Shown here piece after piece: positions 22,586 through 26,009 of a DNA stretch of 26,009 bases (within the stretch, counting starts at the first letter, position 1; each line of letters opens with the position of its first letter). This stretch comes from a virus. Where the stretch lies: positions 1-26,009 of the IMG/VR virus record IMGVR_UViG_3300035670_001127; one strand, 5' to 3'. The notes beneath the pieces were generated by a model that saw only the letters and a list, made by a program, of their open reading frames with translations, had not been told where the DNA came from and searched no databases. The translations under genes and the position numbers were made by a program.

Positions 22586-23149
22586 ATGCTCACAGACAAG
22601 GATTACAATAGGGCCGCTAAGGCCCTTGGCTGCCCCGTAGCAGCGATTTTGGCCGTGGTTAAGGTGGAGAGTAGGGGTAAGGGCTTTCTGGCCTCTGGAG
22701 AGCCTGTAATCCTGTTTGAACGCCATGTGTTCAATCGTCGTCTTCGTGACAAAGGTATCATCGTTCGTGACCGTCCAGAGATTGTGAATACATCTCCGGG
22801 CGGATACATTGGTGGTGCTGGAGAACATGGACGGCTCGCTGAGGCTGTGAAGATCGACAGAGACGCAGCCCTAGAAAGCTGCTCTTGGGGATTGTTCCAG
22901 ATCATGGGATACCACTGGAAAGCACTTGGCTACAAAACTCTGCAAGCCTTCATCAACGACGCTTACAAGAGCGAAGCAAAGCATCTGGACATGTTTGTCA
23001 AGTTCATTCTTGCAAACCCTAGAATTCATGCTTCGTTGAAAGCATTGGATTGGGAGTCTTTTGCACGAGGCTATAATGGCCCCGCTTACAAAAGAAACAG
23101 GTACGATACTCGACTCATGGAAGAGTATGCAAAAGCCCTGATGCAATAA
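22586..23149 (+). CDS. Endolysin, N-acetylmuramidase (DUF3380 family)
   Basis: This 187-residue enzyme cleaves peptidoglycan. The N-terminal part has the family signature: AILAVVKVESRGKGFLASGE, with the likely catalytic Glu in VES, then PVILFERHVFNRRL. The second half has CSWGLFQIMGYHWKALGYKT and WESFARGYNGPAYKRN, both typical of N-acetylmuramidase (PF11860). There is no signal-anchor sequence and no separate cell-wall-binding domain, so export depends on the holin. Length is that of the bare catalytic domain. The ATG at 22586 starts one base after the fibre stop, with GGAG five or six bases upstream; an in-frame TTG at 22568 inside the fibre gene is unlikely. Family call is strong. Confidence 0.92.
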   Translation: MLTDKDYNRAAKALGCPVAAILAVVKVESRGKGFLASGEPVILFERHVFNRRLRDKGIIVRDRPEIVNTSPGGYIGGAGEHGRLAEAVKIDRDAALESCSWGLFQIMGYHWKALGYKTLQAFINDAYKSEAKHLDMFVKFILANPRIHASLKALDWESFARGYNGPAYKRNRYDTRLMEEYAKALMQ

Positions 23150-23190
23150 GGAAGATAATTGGCAGGGACGCCTTCACTTTGGAGTATTTT

Positions 23191-23433
23191 ATGAAAGTTG
23201 CAGAAAATAGTAAGAGCCTGCACAAGACAAGTACGGTAGTTCTGAGTGTATTCCTCGTACTACTTTCTGTACTTGAGATTGTACAACCATACCTAGAAGT
23301 ATTGGCTCCAGTTATTGCTCCGGGGTTGTTCCCTTGGATTAGTGCTGGACTCGGTATTGCAATTGGTGTCGGGCGCTATATCAAGCAAGACTTGTCGGAT
23401 GGGAAACTAGACGGGAAGGTTGCTGATGCTGAA
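23191..23433 (+). CDS. Holin-like membrane protein
   Basis: This 81-residue protein probably forms the membrane lesions that release the endolysin. Two hydrophobic segments, about residues 15-36 (STVVLSVFLVLLSVLEIV) and 46-67 (GLFPWISAGLGIAIGVG), are joined by a short turn containing PYLEVLAP. The C-terminal tail is short, charged and Asp/Lys-rich after RYIKQ, an ending seen in some small two-span holins. The ATG at 23191 has GGAG at 23181-23184 with six bases spacing; TTG 23179 overlaps that site and is not preferred. It lies between endolysin and spanin genes and its last bases overlap the i-spanin start. The stop codon is TAA at 23434-23436. Confidence 0.72.
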
Positions 23434-23845
23434 TAAGGTTTACTACTTCATTATTGCAGGACTGCTGAGCATTGCATTGTTCACTGGGTATCTCTCTTAC
23501 AGCTTCTACGGACAGAAGCAAGTATTAGATGCTCGCTTAGAACAACAGATGTTCATCATCAAAGAGAAAGATAGACAACTATCTCTTCTCAGAGATGCAA
23601 CAGCAATCACTGCAAACACAACAGCCGAAGCTGCAAAACAAACTGAGGAGTTGCACGAAACTCTCGGGAGTCTTGTACAGGCTATCGATGACTTAGAACG
23701 AAACAAGAAGGAACCTCACAATGAGAAGCCTGCTGTTAATGTGCCTAGTGCTGATGACCTTCAGCTTCAGCGGTTGCTCGACGCAGCCTATTGCACAGCA
23801 AACCCAGCTGATAGTGCTTGTCCCGCCAGCGGAACTAAGAACTGA
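23426..23845 (+). CDS. Rz: i-spanin (Rz-like)
   Basis: This 139-residue inner-membrane spanin subunit has an N-terminal membrane anchor (YYFIIAGLLSIALFTGYLSY, residues 4-25), followed by a long periplasmic helix with coiled-coil character (residues about 30-90: QQMFIIKEKDRQLSLLRDAT, TAEAAKQTEELHETLGSLV) and a Pro-containing C-terminal part. Two Cys occur near the end, in AAYCTANPADSAC. Together with the o-spanin it would fuse the inner and outer membranes at the end of lysis. The ATG at 23426 follows GGGAAGG at 23413-23419; TTG 23420 is also in frame but overlaps that site. Its 5' end overlaps the holin gene and its 3' part contains the o-spanin start in another frame, as in many Rz/Rz1 pairs. 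Confidence 0.85.
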   Translation: MLNKVYYFIIAGLLSIALFTGYLSYSFYGQKQVLDARLEQQMFIIKEKDRQLSLLRDATAITANTTAEAAKQTEELHETLGSLVQAIDDLERNKKEPHNEKPAVNVPSADDLQLQRLLDAAYCTANPADSACPASGTKN

Positions 23846-24011
23846 GATTCCAGTTGCTCGTGTCAAAGATACAAGCAAAGAGGAAATCAGCAAAGGGTAT
23901 GTGAAGAACACCATCTCGCTCGGAAGGGCAAACAACAATACTCGCCTACTGAATGAGTGGATCGATAAACAACTAAAACTACATGGAGCTGCCAATGTCC
24001 CAACAAAATGA
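23721..24011 (+). CDS. Rz1: o-spanin lipoprotein (Rz1-like), start embedded in the i-spanin gene
   Basis: This 96-residue protein has a lipoprotein signal peptide: Met-Arg, a hydrophobic core (SLLLMCLVLMTFSFS) and a lipobox-like SFSGC-S, with Cys19 as the predicted lipidated residue. The Phe at -3 is less common than Leu but acceptable. The mature part (about 78 residues) has a Val-Pro-Pro segment and a helical C-terminal region, to contact the i-spanin. It starts inside the i-spanin gene in a different frame and runs 166 bases past its stop, an overlapping, not nested, arrangement. AAGGA at 23708-23712 serves as ribosome site. The 3' end overlaps the next gene by a few codons. Confidence 0.85.
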   Translation: MRSLLLMCLVLMTFSFSGCSTQPIAQQTQLIVLVPPAELRTEIPVARVKDTSKEEISKGYVKNTISLGRANNNTRLLNEWIDKQLKLHGAANVPTK

Positions 24012-24291
24012 TGCACAAGGCGGTTTCATTCTTTTCTTAGACTTTGCTTCTAAGTTTCTACTGCCGTTCGTACTAGCGTTTGTTGCTTGGCAACAGACAG
24101 AGTTCAACAAACTTGAAGATCGTGTATACACGCTCCAAAGAGATGCTGTAACAGAGCAGAAGTTGTCTGACGTTGAAAAGCGACTAACAACTTACATGGA
24201 TGTTCGAATCAGTGATGTGGCTATGAAGCAAGACATGACGAACAAGTATTTGGAAATGCTTCTTCAGTCTGTCAAAGACCAAAGGAAATAA
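23995..24291 (+). CDS. Small single-pass membrane protein with coiled coil (unknown)
   Basis: This 98-residue protein is not recognised. After a polar N-terminus (SQQNDAQGG), one hydrophobic segment spans about residues 10-31 (FILFLDFASKFLLPFVLAFV), followed by a charged helix with heptad-like spacing (KLEDRVYTLQRDAVTEQKLS, DVEKRLTTYMDV). An earlier ATG at 23983 overlaps the ribosome site GGAG (23985-23988); ATG 23995 has six bases spacing and is preferred. It overlaps the end of the o-spanin gene in another frame. It may be an antiholin, a second holin-type regulator or a superinfection-exclusion factor. Context (lysis cassette) is the only hint of function. Confidence 0.72.
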   Translation: MSQQNDAQGGFILFLDFASKFLLPFVLAFVAWQQTEFNKLEDRVYTLQRDAVTEQKLSDVEKRLTTYMDVRISDVAMKQDMTNKYLEMLLQSVKDQRK

Positions 24292-24297
24292 CTTAAA

Positions 24298-24585
24298 ATG
24301 GCAAGAACACATGAACTAACCCTCATCGGGCTTGTTTCCGCTATGTTCTTGACAAATCTGGTACTGATTGGACTTCTAGTCTCATACGCCGCAAGGGTAA
24401 CTAACAACGACTACAAGTATGAAATCCTGAAGGAAGACTACACCCGTCTTATTCAACAGGTGGAAAGGGATCAGGAGATGCGTCTAGGCCGAGTGCAAGA
24501 ACAAATCTCCAACATCCAATTCACGATGGACAGACGTTTTGGCTTGATAGAGGATAGGGAATTCTTGGAGCGGAATGCAAAATAA
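24298..24585 (+). CDS. Second small single-pass membrane protein with coiled coil (unknown)
   Basis: This 95-residue protein is not recognised. One hydrophobic segment covers about residues 8-32 (LIGLVSAMFLTNLVLIGLLV), followed by a basic residue and then a charged helix with coiled-coil character (YEILKEDYTRLIQQVERDQE, RLGRVQEQISNIQFTMDRRF). The layout copies that of the gene before it, but the sequences are not clearly alike. The ATG at 24298 follows AAGGA at 24282-24286 with eleven bases spacing, a rather weak site. It is the last gene of the late unit; a strong terminator begins at its stop codon. A paired role with the preceding protein in lysis control or in membrane-level exclusion is possible, without direct evidence. 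Confidence 0.7.
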   Translation: MARTHELTLIGLVSAMFLTNLVLIGLLVSYAARVTNNDYKYEILKEDYTRLIQQVERDQEMRLGRVQEQISNIQFTMDRRFGLIEDREFLERNAK

Positions 24586-24619
24586 AACCCCGGAGCACAG
24601 GAAGTGCCTCGGGGTTTTT
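24584..24619. terminator. Bidirectional intrinsic terminator between convergent units
   Basis: The arms AAAACCCCGGAGCAC (24584-24598) and GTGCCTCGGGGTTTT (24604-24618) pair with one mismatch and one wobble around the 5-base loop AGGAA. T5 follows on the plus strand, and the A4 of the left arm gives T4 on the minus strand. It lies between the late unit ending at 24585 and the RNA ligase gene ending at 24633, and can stop transcription from both. Confidence 0.92.
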
Positions 24620-24632
24620 GTTTGTCTGCGAT

Positions 24633-25559
24633 TTATGCCACGAGCGGCAGGAACACAGCACGCACTACGGAAGTAGCTTGCTTGGCCAGCAGCTTGTTCA
24701 GCCAGCCAGTAGAGGCTTGCAGCTCCTTGCCTACGTGACGCTCAGTGTCCTTCTCGAAGTCTTCGATGGCGTCTTCCACAGTGAGCTTCAGCACTTTACC
24801 GAAATCGGCCTTACCAACCTCCCCCAGCTTCGAGATGACGTTCTTCACGCGGTTCTCGGTGAGGTATGCAGACACCTCAGTGAACAGCTCTTGGACGTTC
24901 TCTGGCACCTCCACAGGGGCAGGAGCTTTGTTCTTTGCCTTACGCTCGGAGAAGGATTCGGTCTTCTTCTTCAGGTAGACACGCTTGCCGTTGGTGAAGA
25001 AGCTTGGCTCAACCGGCTCGATCACGATACCTTCAGCTTCGTTCTCCTCGTCGAAGTCCTCCGGGGTAAGGTAGCTCTGGAAGGTTTCCTTGACAGCCAG
25101 AGCATTCTCGAAGTCGCCCACGTAGATGACTTCTGGATGGGACAGGCCAGCATGGTAGAAGAGATTGAAAGCACTAGCTTTGCTTTGAACCTCACCATCG
25201 ATCACCAGCTCGAAAGCGTAGAAGTTTTTGGCACCGTACTGCACTTCTTGCTGGATGCCATCACCAGCCAGCTCACCATAGACAACCATCAGTTGGCCCG
25301 GAGCACACGACAGCTTGTACAGGGCTTTGATCTTCAGTTCGCAGGCGGCTACAACCTGAGCACAGGCAAAGAAGGTGGTGTCCACGAATTGGTTACGAGA
25401 AGCGATTTGCAAATTCTCGCCATCGTAGTAGAATGCGAAGTTGGCACCATGAATCTTCTCAGTGACGATGAACAGCTTGTCACCGAATTGGTCACGGACC
25501 ATGTTGATCAGCTTGGCGTTGTAGGTGTTCTCCAGCGAAGAGAATTTAGTGAATTCCAT
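24633..25559 (-). CDS. rnlB: RNA ligase 2 (T4 Rnl2 family)
   Basis: This 308-residue enzyme seals 3'-OH/5'-phosphate nicks in RNA using ATP. All nucleotidyltransferase motifs are visible: motif I TEKIHGANF with the lysine at residue 35, the same position as Lys35 of T4 Rnl2; motif III VVYGELAGDGIQ; motif IIIa NFYAFEL; motif IV AEGIVIEP; motif V RVYLKKKTE. The C-terminal domain specific to Rnl2 is also kept (ENRVKNVISKLGEVGKADFG), so the protein is full-length (T4: 334). It is the only minus-strand gene here. The ribosome site AGGAGG lies about five bases before the ATG, and a sigma-70-like promoter is visible. In the cell, Rnl2 enzymes are thought to repair broken RNA; tRNA repair against host nucleases is a possible but unproved role. 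Confidence 0.95.
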   Translation of the reverse strand: MEFTKFSSLENTYNAKLINMVRDQFGDKLFIVTEKIHGANFAFYYDGENLQIASRNQFVDTTFFACAQVVAACELKIKALYKLSCAPGQLMVVYGELAGDGIQQEVQYGAKNFYAFELVIDGEVQSKASAFNLFYHAGLSHPEVIYVGDFENALAVKETFQSYLTPEDFDEENEAEGIVIEPVEPSFFTNGKRVYLKKKTESFSERKAKNKAPAPVEVPENVQELFTEVSAYLTENRVKNVISKLGEVGKADFGKVLKLTVEDAIEDFEKDTERHVGKELQASTGWLNKLLAKQATSVVRAVFLPLVA

Positions 25560-25592
25560 GTGTTCCTCCTAGTGTTGTGTTTGGTGTGGCAC

Positions 25593-25620
25593 ATGATACA
25601 CGAGTAGGAAGAGATGTCAA
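25593..25620 (-). promoter_or_regulatory. Sigma-70-like promoter of the RNA ligase gene
   Basis: On the minus strand, TTGACA (25620-25615, perfect -35) is followed after 16 bases by TATCAT (25598-25593, five of six -10 matches). Transcription would start near 25586, giving a leader of about 26 bases that carries the ribosome site AGGAGG before the ATG at 25559. Confidence 0.78.
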
Positions 25621-25639
25621 GCAGTGTTCACACGTAAAA

Positions 25640-25661
25640 TACATGATGTATACATCATGTA
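25640..25661. promoter_or_regulatory. Perfect 22-bp palindrome, candidate operator
   Basis: The half-site TACATGATGTA is followed directly by its exact reverse complement TACATCATGTA, with no spacer. It lies in an AT-rich stretch about 20 bp upstream of the RNA ligase -35 box and about 95 bp upstream of the -35 of the rightward gene. Such a site suits a dimeric DNA-binding protein; no candidate regulator is encoded in the window. Confidence 0.6.
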
Positions 25662-25755
25662 GTAATATATACTCTCTAAGTATTATAAGCTCTTACCCTC
25701 GCTTTGCTCGGGCGGACAACCTATCCTACCATGCACAACTTCGATCTGTCAAGAC

Positions 25756-25783
25756 TTGACGAAAAATATTTCTGTGGTACTAT
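25756..25783 (+). promoter_or_regulatory. Sigma-70-like promoter of the rightward small gene
   Basis: TTGACG (25756-25761) and TACTAT (25778-25783) are separated by 16 bases containing an A/T-rich tract. Transcription would start near 25790, about 22 bases before the ATG at 25812, with AGGAGG at 25802-25807 in the leader. The -35 matches five of six consensus bases and the -10 four of six. Confidence 0.65.
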
Positions 25784-25811
25784 GGCCACTCCCTAGACAA
25801 CAGGAGGTGCT

Positions 25812-26006
25812 ATGAACAAGAAGTCTTCCCTAGTACACGATGTACTGCAGCTCAACAAGAGCAGCTTCAGTCGTCTTCAGCAGGAAGTGGGTGTAACCTT
25901 CTCGCAAGGCCACCACGAGAGCACCGAGGATTTTCGAATCAGGGTGTTGACAGAGGTGGAGAAGGCGGGTAAGATGCGCCTCATCGAAGAAATCATCAAC
26001 GATTGA
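25812..26006 (+). CDS. Small hypothetical protein (early-region candidate)
   Basis: This 64-residue protein is not recognised. It is hydrophilic and mostly helical by composition, with a polar N-terminus (MNKKSSLVHDVLQLNKSSFS), a possible helix-turn region (RLQQEVGVTF) and an acidic-basic helix at the end (IRVLTEVEKAGKMRLIEEI). No signal peptide, membrane segment, metal site or catalytic motif is visible. It has an almost ideal ribosome site (AGGAGG, four bases before the ATG) and its own promoter, and it ends three bases before the window edge. It reads away from the late module, so it may be the first gene of an early operon that continues outside the window. Many phages carry small host-takeover proteins in such positions, but that role is only a guess. 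Confidence 0.75.
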   Translation: MNKKSSLVHDVLQLNKSSFSRLQQEVGVTFSQGHHESTEDFRIRVLTEVEKAGKMRLIEEIIND

Positions 26007-26009
26007 AGG

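Larger units (their letters stand above)
25560..25811. other. Divergent intergenic control region
   Basis: This 252-bp region between the RNA ligase and the small rightward gene holds two opposed promoters, one palindrome and an AT-rich core (about 25630-25690). No coding frame with a ribosome site was found. A partly paired stretch around 25695-25712 (CCCTCGC, TTT, GCTCGGG) has two mismatches and no T-tract. Confidence 0.75.

Noticed and set aside
24618-25607. A long open frame (329 codons) on the plus strand opposite the RNA ligase gene
   Set aside because: The minus-strand frame carries all RNA ligase motifs and a promoter with ribosome site; the opposite frame has neither and is explained by codon bias.
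25695-25712. Hairpin CCCTCGC-TTT-GCTCGGG as a terminator
   Set aside because: Two central mismatches, only short paired runs and no T-tract.
25577-25759. A 60-codon plus-strand frame in the intergenic region
   Set aside because: It has no ribosome site and overlaps both promoters and the palindrome.
1-26009. tRNA genes, CRISPR arrays, insertion sequences, homing endonucleases or lysogeny genes
   Set aside because: No cloverleaf, spaced repeats, terminal inverted repeats, transposase, integrase, repressor or HNH/GIY-YIG motif was recognised on either strand.

Overview
The window is the late structural and lysis region of a tailed bacteriophage with a contractile tail (myovirus morphology), followed by the edge of what looks like an early region. 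The myovirus call rests on a DUF3383-type tail sheath next to tube-type proteins, a tail-assembly-chaperone/tape-measure block, and a baseplate with Dit-like, plug, hub, spike, gp25-like, gpJ-like and DUF2612-like proteins. A two-component Rz/Rz1-type spanin pair shows that the host is Gram-negative. From remembered family resemblance (DUF3277 tube, DUF3383 sheath, Pam3-like plug, Rnl2), relatives are likely among mid-sized lytic myoviruses of the Pseudomonas PAK_P1/KPP10 and Felix O1 kind. The genus and host are inference. No integrase, repressor, tRNA, rRNA, insertion sequence or CRISPR array was seen.

Layout. 1-1225 is the C-terminal part of the large terminase, cut by the window edge. 1237-5538 is the head module: portal, XkdF-type protease, overlapping scaffold-type protein, lambda D-like decoration protein and lambda E-like major capsid protein, ending in a strong terminator. 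5596-7460 holds four neck/tail-completion proteins. 7474-10440 holds the sheath and three tandem tube-type paralogues. 10451-11070 is a tail assembly chaperone pair that appears to be joined by a programmed -1 frameshift, followed by the tape measure protein (11079-13385). 13382-18805 is a compact baseplate, with most genes overlapping by one or a few bases. 18820-22584 holds two tail fibres with homologous N-terminal attachment domains and a 62-residue gene between them. 22586-24585 is the lysis cassette: N-acetylmuramidase, holin-like protein, i-spanin, embedded o-spanin, and two single-pass membrane proteins with coiled-coil tails. A bidirectional terminator separates this late unit from a convergent RNA ligase 2 gene (25559 down to 24633). 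Upstream of the ligase lies a 250-bp AT-rich divergent control region with two good sigma-70-like promoters and a perfect 22-bp palindrome. A small rightward gene (25812-26006) closes the window.

How it works together. The terminase packages DNA through the portal into a scaffold-built, protease-matured, decorated capsid. Neck proteins close the head and join it to a sheath/tube tail whose length is set by the tape measure. A Pam3-like minimal baseplate with an HxH-tipped spike and two fibre types recognises the host. Lysis uses an enzyme, a holin and a spanin complex. Hairpin terminators sit directly after the capsid, sheath and first tube genes, the three proteins usually needed in highest copy, which suggests control of stoichiometry at the RNA level. 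The most interesting points are the triple tube paralogues, the frameshifted chaperone, the protease/scaffold gene split, the two unexplained membrane coiled-coil proteins and the palindrome-controlled RNA ligase locus.
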